32,549 nt of DNA from an uncultured Sphingomonas sp. (GTDB lineage: Bacteria > Pseudomonadota > Alphaproteobacteria > Sphingomonadales > Sphingomonadaceae): the NCBI GenBank assembly GCA_913775795.1, contig CAJYLT010000029.1, forward strand, positions 1 to 32,549. Reading direction: 5' to 3'. The translations under genes and the position numbers were made by a program. The notes beneath the pieces were generated by a model. That model was not told the DNA's origin. It was given only the letters and a program-made list of their open reading frames with translations, and searched no databases. Below are positions 7,644-16,332 of the stretch, one piece after another; the first letter of the stretch is position 1, and each line of letters opens with the position of its first letter.

Positions 7644-8656
7644 GATACGGTTTCTGGATGCCCGTCTTCGGCGGCTGGCTGCGCAACGTCCCCGACGAGG
7701 GGATGGAGGCGTCGTGGAATTATGCGAAGCGGCTGACACAAGATGCCGAACGCTGGGGCTATGACCTGACGCTCATCGCCGAGCTCAACTTGAACGATAT
7801 CAAGGATATCGACCAGCCCGCGCTCGATGCGTGGTCGACTGCCGCGGCGCTGGCCGCCGTGACCGAGCGGCTGGAGCTGATGGTCGCCGTCCGCCCCAAT
7901 TTCCACCACCCCGCGCTGTTCGCCAAGGCCGCGGCGAATATCGACCGGATCGCGAACGGCCGCCTGTCGCTCAACGTCGTCTCGAGCTGGTGGGCGGACG
8001 AGGCGCGGCAATACGGCCTGCAATTCGACCAGCATGACGACCGCTATGCGCGTACGGCCGAGTGGCTGGACGTAGTGCATGGGCTCTGGTCGCAGGACCG
8101 CTTCGACTATGACGGCCATTTCTATCGCACGGAGGGGGCGATCTGCGCACCCAAGCCGATCGCCAAGCCCATCGTTTACGCCGGCGGCGAGAGCGAGGCG
8201 GCCAAGACGATGATCGCCGCGCAGTGCGACGCCTATGTCATGCACGGCGATCCGGTCGAGGCGATCGCCCCCAAGATCGCCGACATGCGCGCCCGGCGCG
8301 AGGGCGTGGGCGGCACCCCGATGACCTTCGGCATGGCCGCCTATGCGATCATCCGCGACAGCGAGGCAGAGGCGAAGCGGGAGCTGGAGCGGATCACCAC
8401 GGTCACCGAACTCCCCGCGGGCTATGCCAATTTCGACCAGTGGCTGTCGGGTACGCAGCTCGAGCGCGAGATGAAGCTCCAGGAATATTCGGTCTCGAAC
8501 CGGGGTCTGCGCCCCAATCTCGTCGGCACACCCGAGCAGGTGAAGGAGCGCATCGCCGAATATGAGGACGCGGGCCTCGACCTCCTGCTCCTCCAGATGA
8601 GCCCGCAGGCCGAGGAGATGGAGCGGTTCGCGGTGCAGGTGATGGGCACCGCATGA
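7640..8656 (+). CDS. LLM-class flavin-dependent monooxygenase, SsuD-like
   Basis: A 338-residue TIM-barrel flavoprotein of the luciferase-like monooxygenase family. It starts MRYGFWMPVFGGWLRNV and carries IAELNLNDI, LELMVAVRPNFHHPALFAK, and NGRLSLNVVSSWWADEARQYG, the segment that contacts reduced FMN phosphate in alkanesulfonate monooxygenases. Related enzymes use FMNH2 and O2 to cleave C-S bonds of sulfonates or sulfones under sulfur starvation. Which compound is attacked here is unknown. No FMN reductase (SsuE/MsuE) gene is in the window, so reduced flavin must come from elsewhere. Coupling to the ATP-grasp gene by ATGA suggests both act on one compound. Confidence 0.88.
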   Translation: MRYGFWMPVFGGWLRNVPDEGMEASWNYAKRLTQDAERWGYDLTLIAELNLNDIKDIDQPALDAWSTAAALAAVTERLELMVAVRPNFHHPALFAKAAANIDRIANGRLSLNVVSSWWADEARQYGLQFDQHDDRYARTAEWLDVVHGLWSQDRFDYDGHFYRTEGAICAPKPIAKPIVYAGGESEAAKTMIAAQCDAYVMHGDPVEAIAPKIADMRARREGVGGTPMTFGMAAYAIIRDSEAEAKRELERITTVTELPAGYANFDQWLSGTQLEREMKLQEYSVSNRGLRPNLVGTPEQVKERIAEYEDAGLDLLLLQMSPQAEEMERFAVQVMGTA

Positions 8657-8712
8657 TCGCCTGACCCGTCTGACCGCTTGACGTGGGCAATACACCCCGG
8701 CACGTCGGACGA

Positions 8713-9516
8713 ATGGCTCTACGACCCGCGCGTGCCGCGGCGCGCCCCCGGCGCCCCGAGTGGCAGGAAACGCTGATCTTCCTCGTCAAGCTTGCCGCGA
8801 TCGTGTTCGTCGTGCGCAGCTTCATCCTGTCGCCGTTCGTCATTCCGTCGGGCTCGATGCTGCCGCGCACGCTGATCGGCGACTATCTGTTCGTGACCAA
8901 GTGGAACTACGGCTATTCGCGCCACTCGCTGCCAATGAGCCTGCCGCTGATCCCCGGCCGCCTGTTTCCCTCGACGCCGGCGCGCGGCGACGTGGTGGTG
9001 TTCAAGGCGCCGCCGACGAATGACGAGGACTGGATCAAGCGCGTCATCGGCCTGCCCGGCGACACCATCCAGATGCGCGGCGGCACGCTGTTCCTGAATG
9101 GCAAGGCGGTCCCGAAGCAGCGGATCGCCGACTTCGTCCTGCCGATCACGCCGAACAGCCCCTGCGATCCCTATTTCCAGGGGCAGGCGAGCGATGGCAC
9201 CCCCGTCTGCCGCTATCCGCAGTTCGAGGAGACGCTGCCGAACGGGGTGCGCTATCGCATCCTCGATCAGGGGTTCAGCGTCGGTGACGATACCGGCATC
9301 TACCGCGTGCCCGCCGGCCACGTCTTCATGATGGGCGACAATCGCGACGATTCGAAGGACAGCCGCTTCCCCGACGCGATCGGCTATGTTCCGATGGAGA
9401 ATCTGGAAGGAAAAGCGGTGGTCAACTTCTGGTCGACCGACGGCAACGCGTCGTGGCTGAAACCCTGGACCTGGCCCGGCGCGACGCGCTGGAGCCGCAT
9501 CGGCGAGCTTTACTGA
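8713..9516 (+). CDS. lepB: signal peptidase I
   Basis: A 267-residue inner-membrane serine protease that removes signal peptides from exported proteins. One transmembrane helix lies around residues 20-36. The catalytic serine is Ser48 in IPSGSML and the general-base lysine is Lys109 in WIKRVIGLPGD. The family box MGDNRDDSKDSR follows later. Between them is an insertion with a cysteine pair (NSPCDP and PVCRY), common in alphaproteobacterial LepB. I chose the ATG at 8713; a GTG at 8683 would add ten residues but has no ribosome site. It is four bases from rnc, the usual lepB-rnc pairing. The usual next gene, era, is absent here. Confidence 0.93.
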   Translation: MALRPARAAARPRRPEWQETLIFLVKLAAIVFVVRSFILSPFVIPSGSMLPRTLIGDYLFVTKWNYGYSRHSLPMSLPLIPGRLFPSTPARGDVVVFKAPPTNDEDWIKRVIGLPGDTIQMRGGTLFLNGKAVPKQRIADFVLPITPNSPCDPYFQGQASDGTPVCRYPQFEETLPNGVRYRILDQGFSVGDDTGIYRVPAGHVFMMGDNRDDSKDSRFPDAIGYVPMENLEGKAVVNFWSTDGNASWLKPWTWPGATRWSRIGELY

Positions 9517-9520
9517 GATC

Positions 9521-10186
9521 ATGTCGCAGCTTGAGGATTGGCTGACCGCGACGTTCGGCGGGGTCGAGGCGCCCGATCGGTTCGCGCGTGCCCTCACGCA
9601 TGGCAGCCAGGCGGCGGAGAATTACGAGCGGCTCGAATATCTGGGCGACCGGGTGCTCGGCCTCGCCATCGCCGAGTGGCTCTATTCGCGCTACCCGGCG
9701 GAGCCCGAGGGGAAGTTGTCGCGCCGGCTTAACGCGCTCGTCACCGGGCCGGTCTGTGCCGACGTGGCGCGGTCGATTGGCGTGCCGCAGCACCTGCGCC
9801 TCGGCAAGCAGGCGCGCGAGGATGGCGCGGCGAGGAGCGACAATGTGCTCGGCGATGTGATGGAGGCGCTGATCGGCGCGCTGTTCCTCGAGCGCGGGTT
9901 CGACCGGACCGCGGCGTTCGTGCGCGAGGCGTGGGGCAAGCGGATCGACGATCAGGGCGCTGCGCCCCGCCACCCCAAGTCCGCGCTTCAGGAATGGGCG
10001 GCCGCCAACCAGCGGCGATCCCCCGAATATGCGATTCTAGACCGATCCGGCCCGCACCACGCGCCGCGGTTCAAGGTGTCGGTGAAGCTCGGCACCTTCG
10101 CCAGTGCCGAGGGCGAAGGCGCGTCGAAGCAGGAGGCCGAGACCGCCGCCGCGACCGCGCTGCTGGCGCTGGTGGAGAAGCGGTAA
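9521..10186 (+). CDS. rnc: ribonuclease III
   Basis: A 221-residue double-stranded-RNA endonuclease for rRNA and mRNA processing. The signature ERLEYLGDRVL lies near 37-47, with metal ligands Glu39 and Asp43, and the second acidic pair is in DNVLGDVMEALIGALFLE. A C-terminal dsRNA-binding domain spans about 150-219 (PKSALQEWAA to ASKQEAETAAATALLAL). The signature is slightly altered: family members usually have a serine where this one has arginine (LGDRVL instead of LGDSVL). It starts four bases after lepB and ends before a palindromic repeat that separates it from the convergent pgk. Confidence 0.95.
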   Translation: MSQLEDWLTATFGGVEAPDRFARALTHGSQAAENYERLEYLGDRVLGLAIAEWLYSRYPAEPEGKLSRRLNALVTGPVCADVARSIGVPQHLRLGKQAREDGAARSDNVLGDVMEALIGALFLERGFDRTAAFVREAWGKRIDDQGAAPRHPKSALQEWAAANQRRSPEYAILDRSGPHHAPRFKVSVKLGTFASAEGEGASKQEAETAAATALLALVEKR

Positions 10187-10195
10187 GGCCTCTCG

Positions 10196-10265
10196 CGTCA
10201 TCCCAACGAAAGCTGGGATCGCTCGCGTGAGCCACTAGCCGATCCCAGCTTTCGCTGGGATGACG
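10196..10265. repeat. REP-like palindrome between rnc and pgk
   Basis: Arms 10196-10221 and 10240-10265 are 26-base inverted copies with one difference, around an 18-base spacer. Each arm is itself a small hairpin (TCCCA-n-GAAA-n-TGGGA). The CATCCCAGCGAAAGCTGGGATC motif type is a widespread intergenic repeat of sphingomonads, from my knowledge. It lies where rnc and pgk converge and could act as a two-way terminator or mRNA end stabiliser. Confidence 0.85.
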
Positions 10266-10271
10266 GGAGGA

Positions 10272-11465
10272 TCAGGCCGACAGCGCCGCCACGCCGGGCA
10301 GTTCCTTGCCTTCCATCCATTCTAGGAACGCGCCGCCGGCGGTCGACACGAACGTCATGTCGCCCGACACGCCCGCCTGATTGAGCGCCGCGACGGTATC
10401 GCCGCCGCCCGCGACCGACACCAGCGACCCCTCGCGCGTCAGTGCAGCTGCGGTGCGGGCCAGAGCCATCGTCGCGGCGTCGAACGGCGGCGTCTCGAAC
10501 GCGCCGAGCGGGCCGTTCCAGACCAGCGTGCGGCAGGTCTTGAGCACGTCGCCCAGCGCCTCGGTCGCGGCGGGGCCGACGTCGAGGATCATCTCGTCGG
10601 CGGCAACCTCGTGGACGTTGCAGGTACGCAAGCTTGGCGGATTGGCGGCGAACTCCTTCGACACCACCACGTCGTAGGGCAGGTGGATCGTGCAGTTCGC
10701 CTTCTCCGCCGCGTCGAAGATCGCTTCTGCAGTGGGGACGAGATCGTGCTCGGCCAGGCTCTTGCCCACATCCACCCCGCGCGCGGCGAGGAAGGTGTTG
10801 GCCATGCCGCCGCCGATGATGAGGTGATCGACGCGGCCGACCAGGTGCTTGAGCACGTCGAGCTTGGTCGAGACCTTCGCGCCGCCGACCACCGCGGCGA
10901 CGGGATGCTCGGGCGCGCCCAGCGCCTTTTCGAGCGCGTCGAGTTCGGCCTCCATCTGGCGCCCGGCGAACGCGGGCAGCTTGTGCGCCAGCCCCTCGGT
11001 CGAGGCGTGCGCGCGGTGCGCGGCGGGAAAGGCGTCGTTGACGAAGAAGTCGCCGAGCGCGGCGATCATGTCGATCACATCGCCCTCGTTCTTCTCCTCG
11101 CCGGCATGAAAGCGCGTGTTCTCGAGCAGCGCGATGTCGCCCGGCTGGAGCATCGCGACCGCATCGGGGGCCGAGTCCCAGTCGACGAAGCGCACTTCGC
11201 GGCCCAGCACCTCGGCCAGCGGCTGCGTCACCAAGGACAGCGACAGGGTGGGATCGGGCTTGCCCTTCGGCCGGCCGAAATGCGCGAGGACGAGGACGAT
11301 CGCGCCGCGGTCGGACAGCTCGCTCACCGTGGGCACGGCAGCGCGCAGGCGGGTGTCGTCGCTCACCTTGCCGTCGGCCATCGGCACATTCAGGTCCTCG
11401 CGCACCAGCACGCGCTTGCCCGTGAGGTCGCCCATGTCGTCGAGCGTCTTGAAGCTGCGTGCCAT
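10272..11465 (-). CDS. pgk: phosphoglycerate kinase
   Basis: A 397-residue cytoplasmic enzyme converting 1,3-bisphosphoglycerate and ADP to 3-phosphoglycerate and ATP. Conserved segments in order: [87 protein letters not shown] and the nucleotide loop [11 protein letters not shown]. The family segment [13 protein letters not shown] reads [13 protein letters not shown], with a proline in place of serine. AAGGGA lies before the ATG at 11465. It is the last gene of the operon tkt-gap-MOSC-pgk and is followed by a REP-like palindrome. Class I aldolase, which often follows pgk in relatives, is not here. Confidence 0.96.
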   Translation of the reverse strand: MARSFKTLDDMGDLTGKRVLVREDLNVPMADGKVSDDTRLRAAVPTVSELSDRGAIVLVLAHFGRPKGKPDPTLSLSLVTQPLAEVLGREVRFVDWDSAPDAVAMLQPGDIALLENTRFHAGEEKNEGDVIDMIAALGDFFVNDAFPAAHRAHASTEGLAHKLPAFAGRQMEAELDALEKALGAPEHPVAAVVGGAKVSTKLDVLKHLVGRVDHLIIGGGMANTFLAARGVDVGKSLAEHDLVPTAEAIFDAAEKANCTIHLPYDVVVSKEFAANPPSLRTCNVHEVAADEMILDVGPAATEALGDVLKTCRTLVWNGPLGAFETPPFDAATMALARTAAALTREGSLVSVAGGGDTVAALNQAGVSGDMTFVSTAGGAFLEWMEGKELPGVAALSA

Positions 11466-11476
11466 CGCCTGTTCCC

Positions 11477-11947
11477 TTATTCTTCGATGATTTCGATCGC
11501 ATCGCCGACCGCGATGTCGCCGCCCGCGATCACCTTGGCCAGCGCGCCGCCGCGCCAGTCGGGGGTCAGCGCCGCCTTGAGCCCCTCGGCCACTTCTTCC
11601 ATGCGGCTGCACGGATCGCATTCCTGCGTGATCTCGAGCACCACGTGGCCGATGCGAAGCTGCGTGCCCGGCACCTGCGGCAGGTCGAGATGCTCGACGA
11701 GCAGATTGGCGCGGCGGTGCCACCAGGGCAGGCTGTGGCCGAGCGCATTCATAGCCCAGTCCCAGTCCTTCGCCTCGATCAGCGACACCTGTCGCCGGCC
11801 GCGCCCGCCGGGCTTCACCGCCCCGCGGAAATCGCCCGCGAGGCCGCCCTCGACGCTGACCGACACATGGTCGATCACCTCGATGGGGCCGCGCGAGCGG
11901 GCGTGGCGCGCGATGCCGCCGAGGCGTCCCGTCACCACGCCCTTCAT
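11477..11947 (-). CDS. MOSC-domain protein
   Basis: A 156-residue protein that fits a stand-alone MOSC domain. It begins [15 protein letters not shown], then [28 protein letters not shown], and the conserved cysteine motif [11 protein letters not shown] near residue 110. MOSC domains are found at the end of molybdenum cofactor sulfurases and in YiiM/YuaD proteins, and are thought to bind sulfur or molybdopterin; the cysteine is the expected sulfur carrier. It starts two bases after gap ends and ends eleven bases before pgk begins, so it is co-transcribed with glycolytic genes. The window also has a molybdopterin oxidoreductase at 26 kb, but a link is speculative. Confidence 0.85.
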   Translation of the reverse strand: MKGVVTGRLGGIARHARSRGPIEVIDHVSVSVEGGLAGDFRGAVKPGGRGRRQVSLIEAKDWDWAMNALGHSLPWWHRRANLLVEHLDLPQVPGTQLRIGHVVLEITQECDPCSRMEEVAEGLKAALTPDWRGGALAKVIAGGDIAVGDAIEIIEE

Positions 11948-11949
11948 GC

Positions 11950-12954
11950 TCAGATCAGCTTCGCCATCGCGGTCGCGGTGTCGACCATGCGGTTCGAGAA
12001 GCCCCACTCGTTGTCGTACCAGCTGACGACGCGGACGAGCTTGCCGTCGATCACCGCGGTCTCGAGGCTGTCGACGGTCGAGCTGAAGGGGGTGTGGACG
12101 ATGTCGATCGAGACCAGCGGGTCGGCGCTGAACTCGAGCACGCCCTTCATCGGCCCCTCGGCCGCGGCCTTGAGGATCGAGTTGACCTCCTCGACGCTCG
12201 TATCGCGCGCGGGGGTGAAGGTGAGGTCGATCAGCGAGCCGTCCGGCACCGGCACGCGGATCGCCGAGCCGTCGAGCTTGCCCTTGAGCTCGGGCAGCAC
12301 TTCGGACACCGCGCGGGCGGCGCCCGTCGTCGTCGGGATCATCGACATGGCTGCGGCACGCGCACGGCGCAGGTCGGGGTGGATCTGGTCGAGGATCTTC
12401 TGGTCGTTGGTATAGGCGTGAACCGTGGTCATCAGGCCGCGCTCGATCCCGATCGCGTCATTGAGCACCTTGGCGACGGGGGCGAGGCAGTTGGTCGTGC
12501 ACGACGCGTTCGAGACGATCGTGTGCTCGGCAGTCAGCTTGTCGTGGTTGACGCCATAGACCACCGTGAGGTCGACATTCTTGCCCGGCGCCGAGATCAG
12601 CACCTTCTTCGCGCCCGCGGCGATGTGCTTCTCGCACGATGCCTTGTCGGTGAAGAAGCCGGTGCATTCGAGCACCAGCTCGACGCCGTTCTCGGCATGC
12701 GGCAGGTTGGCGGGGTCGCGCTCGGCAGTGACCTTGATCCGCTTGCCGTCGACGATCAGGTCGTTGCCCTCGGCCGACACCTCGCCCGGATAGCGGCCAT
12801 GCACCGAATCGCGGCTGAACAGCCACGCGTTCGACTTGGCGTCGGCCAGGTCGTTGATCGTGACGAGCTCGAGCCCGCAATCTGGCCGCTCGAGGATCGC
12901 GCGCGCCACGAGGCGGCCGATGCGCCCGAAACCGTTGATCGCAACCTTGGTCAT
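11950..12954 (-). CDS. gap: glyceraldehyde-3-phosphate dehydrogenase
   Basis: A 334-residue tetrameric glycolytic enzyme that oxidises and phosphorylates glyceraldehyde 3-phosphate with NAD(P)+. The N terminus [17 protein letters not shown] is the Rossmann motif. The active-site segment [12 protein letters not shown] lies near residue 150, followed by TVHAYTNDQ and the end [12 protein letters not shown]. The residue after the second Rossmann strand is in TINDLAD, with Asp, which usually favours NAD+. AGGAG and AAGG upstream of the ATG form a good ribosome site overlapping the end of tkt. Second gene of the operon. Confidence 0.96.
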   Translation of the reverse strand: MTKVAINGFGRIGRLVARAILERPDCGLELVTINDLADAKSNAWLFSRDSVHGRYPGEVSAEGNDLIVDGKRIKVTAERDPANLPHAENGVELVLECTGFFTDKASCEKHIAAGAKKVLISAPGKNVDLTVVYGVNHDKLTAEHTIVSNASCTTNCLAPVAKVLNDAIGIERGLMTTVHAYTNDQKILDQIHPDLRRARAAAMSMIPTTTGAARAVSEVLPELKGKLDGSAIRVPVPDGSLIDLTFTPARDTSVEEVNSILKAAAEGPMKGVLEFSADPLVSIDIVHTPFSSTVDSLETAVIDGKLVRVVSWYDNEWGFSNRMVDTATAMAKLI

Positions 12955-12958
12955 GGCC

Positions 12959-14944
12959 TTACTTCTCCTGAGCGTTGAGCCGTTCGCGAACGGCCGCGGT
13001 GATCTTGGGCACGGTCAGCCCGAACTTGTCGTAGACGGCCTCGATCGGCGCCGAGGCACCCCAGCCGTCGATGCCGAAGCGAAGCCCGTGGACCATCGTG
13101 TAGCGCTCCCAGCCGAGCGTCGTGCCCGCCTCGATCGACACGCGCAGGATCTGGCGCGGGTCGACATCGGGCAGCACGTCGTCTCGATAGTCGGCGGGCT
13201 GCGCCTCGAACCGCTCCCATGACGGCATCGACACCACATCGGCACCGATCCCCTCGGCTTCAAGCGCGTCGCGCACGCCGACCGCGATCTCGACCTCCGA
13301 ACCCGTCGCGATCAGGATGACGCGGCGCGGCGCATCGGCGGCACGCAGGCGATAAGCGCCGCGCGACGAGAGCATCCCGGCCTCCTGGCGAAGCTGCGGC
13401 AGGTTCTGGCGACTCAGCGCCAGCACCGACGGCCCATCCTGTTTTGCAAGCGCCAGTGCCCAGCATTCCGCCGTCTCGACCGTATCGCACGGGCGATAGA
13501 CGTCGAGATTGGGGATGAGGCGCAGGCTGGTCAGATGCTCGATCGGCTGGTGCGTCGGGCCATCCTCGCCCAGCCCGATCGAATCGTGCGTCATCACATA
13601 GACGACGCGCGCATTCTGGAGCGCCGACAGCCGGATCGCGCCGCGCGCATAGTCGGAGAAGACGAGGAAGGTGCCGCCATAGGGGATCACGCCGCCGTGC
13701 AGCGCCATGCCGTTCATCGCCGCCGCCATGCCGAACTCGCGGATGCCGTAGGAGACGTAGCGGCCGCCGTAATTCTCGGCATCGAGCGGCCCGGTCGACT
13801 TGGTCTTGGTGTTGTTCGAGCCGGTCAGGTCGGCCGAGCCGCCGACCATCTCGGGGATCGCCGCGGTCAGCGCCTCGAGCGCCATTTCCGAAGCCTTGCG
13901 CGTCGCGACCTTCTTCGGGTCAGCGAGCAGCGTCTGGATATACTCGCCGGTGGGGTCGCCCACGGGCAGCTCGCCCTTCATCCGGCGCGTGAACTCGGCC
14001 GCGTCGGCGTGGGCGGCGAGGCGCGTGTTCCACGCCTCATGCTCGCCGGCCCCGCGCTTGCCGGCGTCGAGCCACACCGCGCGAATGTCGTCGGGGACCA
14101 CGAACGGCGCGTGCGTCCAGCCCAGTGCCGCGCGCGCGCCCTCGATCTCCTTGGCGCCAAGGGGCGAGCCGTGGCTGCCCGAGGTGCCCGCCTTGGTCGG
14201 CGCGCCCTTGCCGATCGTCGTGCGGCAGCGGACCAGCGTCGGCAGGTCACTCGCCGTCGCCTCGTCCAGCGCGCGGGCGATATCGGCGAAGTCGTGGCCG
14301 TCGCACTCGACGACATGCCAGCCGGTCGCGCGGTAGCGGGCCGGAATGTCCTCGCTCGACGACTTCGACACCGCGCCGTCGATGGTAATGCGGTTGTCGT
14401 CCCACAGGACCTTGAGCCGCCCGAGCTTCAGGTGCCCGGCAAGCCCGATCGCCTCGTGGTTGATGCCTTCCATCAGACATCCGTCACCGGCGATCACCCA
14501 TGTGCGGTGATCGACCAGCTCGTCGCCGAACTGCGCATTGAGGTGCCGCTCGGCCAGCGCGAAGCCGACCGCCATCGCAAGCCCCTGCCCCAGCGGGCCG
14601 GTCGTCGCCTCGATCCCGGCGAGCTCGAAATTCTCGGGATGGCCCGCGCACGGGCTGCCGAGCTGGCGAAACGCCTTGATATCCTCGATCGTCGGCCGTT
14701 CGAACCCGGTAAGGTGCAGGAGCGAATAGATCAGCATCGAGCCGTGACCGGCCGAAAGGATGAACCGGTCGCGGTCGGGCCAGTGCGGGTCGGCGGCGTC
14801 GAACTTCAGATAGCGCTGCCACAGCACGGTCGCGACGTCGGCCATGCCCATCGGCATGCCGGGGTGCCCCGAATTGGCGGCCTCGACCGCATCCATCGAC
14901 AGCGCGCGGATCGCGTTGGCGCAATCCTGATCCGAAACGGTCAT
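12959..14944 (-). CDS. tkt: transketolase
   Basis: A 661-residue thiamine-diphosphate enzyme moving two-carbon units between sugar phosphates in the pentose phosphate and Calvin-type pathways. Visible are [18 protein letters not shown] near the start, the ThDP-binding motif beginning [13 protein letters not shown] and ending in WDDNR, the pyrimidine domain with [13 protein letters not shown], and [14 protein letters not shown] with the catalytic histidine region. The length matches the family. The ATG at 14944 follows GGGGAG. Upstream bases 15028-15023 read TTGACG on the coding strand, a likely -35, but no good -10 is seen. Head of the tkt-gap-MOSC-pgk operon, divergent from the zapA operon. 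Confidence 0.96.
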   Translation of the reverse strand: MTVSDQDCANAIRALSMDAVEAANSGHPGMPMGMADVATVLWQRYLKFDAADPHWPDRDRFILSAGHGSMLIYSLLHLTGFERPTIEDIKAFRQLGSPCAGHPENFELAGIEATTGPLGQGLAMAVGFALAERHLNAQFGDELVDHRTWVIAGDGCLMEGINHEAIGLAGHLKLGRLKVLWDDNRITIDGAVSKSSSEDIPARYRATGWHVVECDGHDFADIARALDEATASDLPTLVRCRTTIGKGAPTKAGTSGSHGSPLGAKEIEGARAALGWTHAPFVVPDDIRAVWLDAGKRGAGEHEAWNTRLAAHADAAEFTRRMKGELPVGDPTGEYIQTLLADPKKVATRKASEMALEALTAAIPEMVGGSADLTGSNNTKTKSTGPLDAENYGGRYVSYGIREFGMAAAMNGMALHGGVIPYGGTFLVFSDYARGAIRLSALQNARVVYVMTHDSIGLGEDGPTHQPIEHLTSLRLIPNLDVYRPCDTVETAECWALALAKQDGPSVLALSRQNLPQLRQEAGMLSSRGAYRLRAADAPRRVILIATGSEVEIAVGVRDALEAEGIGADVVSMPSWERFEAQPADYRDDVLPDVDPRQILRVSIEAGTTLGWERYTMVHGLRFGIDGWGASAPIEAVYDKFGLTVPKITAAVRERLNAQEK

Positions 14945-15059
14945 CGGCACTCCCCTCACGCGCGCCTGATCGGTGGGTGCGGCGCACGGCTCCGGCGAGC
15001 CTTTGGGGCGCTCGCCCGCCTGCGTCAACCGGCCCGGCGCATGGGGGACGTATCGCCGC

Positions 15060-15087
15060 TTGCCCGCCGGTCCCCCGATGCTATTGA
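15060..15087 (+). promoter_or_regulatory. possible promoter of the zapA operon
   Basis: TTGCCC at 15060-15065 and TATTGA at 15082-15087, 16 bases apart, match sigma-70 hexamers at four of six and three or four of six positions. Transcription would start at or next to the ATG at 15094, giving a leaderless message, which agrees with the absence of a ribosome site there. Confidence 0.4.
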
Positions 15088-15093
15088 TTCGCC

Positions 15094-15282
15094 ATGGAGG
15101 CTCCCGAACACCATCCCGCCGTGGCGCGGATCGAGGCCGCGGTCGCGCGGATCGAGAAAGCAGCCGCAAGCCGCGCCTTCGTCGCCGATTCGCTCGCGCG
15201 CCGCCACGCGACGCTGCGCGCGCGGATGGAGGAAGCGGTCGCCGCCCTCGACGAACTGATCGCGCGAGAGGGGCAGGGCTGA
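15094..15282 (+). CDS. 62-residue coiled-coil protein upstream of zapA
   Basis: A small, heptad-like protein: VARIEAAVARIEKAAASRAF and ARRHATLRARMEEAVAALDELI form one or two amphipathic helices. No domain is recognised. Sphingomonad relatives commonly carry a similar short gene directly before zapA. The stop overlaps the zapA start (TGATG), so the two are probably coupled, and a role with the division ring or as a ZapA partner is an inference from position only. There is no ribosome site before the ATG, and the promoter elements just upstream suggest leaderless translation. Confidence 0.75.
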   Translation: MEAPEHHPAVARIEAAVARIEKAAASRAFVADSLARRHATLRARMEEAVAALDELIAREGQG

Positions 15283-15584
15283 TGGCACAGGTGAGTTTCG
15301 AGATCGCCGGCCGCGCCTATACCGTCGGCTGCCGCGAGGGGGAGGAGCCCAATCTGCGCTCGCTGATCCAGCGGCTCGAATCATTGTCGCCGATGGCGAC
15401 GCGTGCCTCGGGCGGGCTGAGTCACGAGCGTACCTTGCTCTACATTGCGCTGATGCTCGCCGATCAGGTCGCCGACCTCGAGCGCTCGCCGGCCACCGGC
15501 GTGCCTCCCCACCTGATCGACAAGCTGGCCGATAGGCTCGAGGCGGTCGCGGCGGCTCTTGAGGAAGAGCCCGCGAGCGCCTAG
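15282..15584 (+). CDS. zapA: cell division protein ZapA
   Basis: A 100-residue protein with the ZapA pattern: an N-terminal strand region VSFEIAGRAYTVGCREGEE, then LRSLIQRLESL and a long C-terminal helix (ERTLLYIALMLADQVADLE). ZapA binds FtsZ and cross-links protofilaments at mid-cell. Its start overlaps the stop of the coiled-coil gene. Its last codons contain the promoter of the 6S RNA gene that follows: the -35 lies within codons near the end and the -10 covers the TAG stop. The zapA-6S-cyclo-ligase order is conserved across many Proteobacteria. Confidence 0.88.
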   Translation: MAQVSFEIAGRAYTVGCREGEEPNLRSLIQRLESLSPMATRASGGLSHERTLLYIALMLADQVADLERSPATGVPPHLIDKLADRLEAVAAALEEEPASA

Positions 15585-15587
15585 ATT
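15559..15587 (+). promoter_or_regulatory. promoter of 6S RNA inside the end of zapA
   Basis: TTGAGG at 15559-15564 and TAGATT at 15582-15587 are separated by exactly 17 bases; each matches the sigma-70 consensus at four positions. The -10 overlaps the zapA stop. The predicted start falls at about 15594, where the closing stem of the 6S RNA begins. Confidence 0.65.
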
Positions 15588-15594
15588 GCATGGC

Positions 15595-15753
15595 GGCGGG
15601 CACTGCCCGGTACGAGCTTTAGCGAACATCCCTGAGGCGATAATTTCATCCTAGGGAGCTGTCCCTGCCCGGACCCTGGTCCGACGCACATGGTTCCCAC
15701 CTGACGTTTGGGCGTCAGAGGATTTTCCAGCAAACGGCCATGGCGGTCCCGCC
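15595..15753 (+). ncRNA. ssrS: 6S RNA
   Basis: The gap between zapA and the cyclo-ligase gene holds a structured RNA of about 160 bases. Its ends pair: 15595-15600 with 15748-15753 (GGCGGG/CCCGCC), then, after a bulged C, 15602-15607 with 15742-15747 (ACTGCC/GGCGGT), 12 pairs in all. Inside is CCCTGAGGCGATAATTTCAT, very like the CCCTGAGCCGATATTTCAT of enterobacterial 6S. The position between zapA and the folate gene is the classical 6S locus. 6S RNA mimics an open promoter, binds sigma-70 RNA polymerase and slows transcription in stationary phase. Exact ends are uncertain by several bases. Confidence 0.88.
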
Positions 15754-15756
15754 ACC

Positions 15757-16332
15757 TTGAACCCCGCCCCGCCCCCCAGCCCCGACAAGCGGGCATTGCG
15801 TGCCCGGCTCCGCGCGGCGCGCGATGCGTTCGTCGCGGGCGACCCGCCGCCGATCGCTCCGCCCGCCGCCTTCCTCGGGCGGCTGCGGCCCGGCCTGATC
15901 GTCGCCAGCTACCTGCCGCTCGGGTCGGAGGCCGATCCGCTGCTCCTCGCCCGCGCGGCAATCGAGGCGGGCTGCACCCTTGCGCTGCCGCGCACGACCT
16001 CGCGAGAGGCGACGATCGCCTTTCACGCCTTTTCCGAGGGCGAAGCGATCGAGACCGGCCCGTTCGGCCTGCGCCAGCCGCATGCCGACGCGCCGGTCGT
16101 CCGCCCCGACATCCTCCTCGTCCCGCTGGTCGGCTTCGACGATGCGTGCAACCGGTTGGGACAGGGCGCGGGGCATTACGACCGGGCGCTCGCGGCCTTG
16201 CCCGATGCATGGCCGATCGGCATCGCGTGGGACGTACAGCGCGTGGCGGCGCTGCCCGTCGACCCGTGGGACCGGCCGCTTGCCGGCATCGTCACCGAAA
16301 CCGGATTTCTCGAAAGGACCACGCCCCAGTGA
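15757..16332 (+). CDS. 5-formyltetrahydrofolate cyclo-ligase
   Basis: A 191-residue ATP-dependent enzyme converting 5-formyl-THF to 5,10-methenyl-THF (YgfA/MTHFS family). Seen are DKRALRARLRAARDAF at the start, LPLGSEADPLLL, and the signature LVPLVGFDDACNRLGQGAGHYDR with the glycine-rich substrate loop. The only reasonable start is a TTG at 15757, four bases after the 6S RNA stem, without a ribosome site; translation may thus depend on read-through of the 6S transcript and on its folding. It overlaps the next gene by four bases. The family's usual length is about 190. The 6S-fau link is known in other Proteobacteria. Confidence 0.88.
   Translation: MNPAPPPSPDKRALRARLRAARDAFVAGDPPPIAPPAAFLGRLRPGLIVASYLPLGSEADPLLLARAAIEAGCTLALPRTTSREATIAFHAFSEGEAIETGPFGLRQPHADAPVVRPDILLVPLVGFDDACNRLGQGAGHYDRALAALPDAWPIGIAWDVQRVAALPVDPWDRPLAGIVTETGFLERTTPQ

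Noticed and set aside
10196..10265. CRISPR repeat
   Set aside because: Only one pair of inverted arms is present, with no spaced direct repeats and no cas genes.
10272..11723. Longer form of phosphoglycerate kinase
   Set aside because: The first 86 residues come from the MOSC gene in another frame; the real start at 11465 has a ribosome site and standard length.
12959..15169. Longer form of transketolase
   Set aside because: The 75 extra residues run through the promoter region of the zapA operon; the ATG at 14944 has a strong ribosome site.
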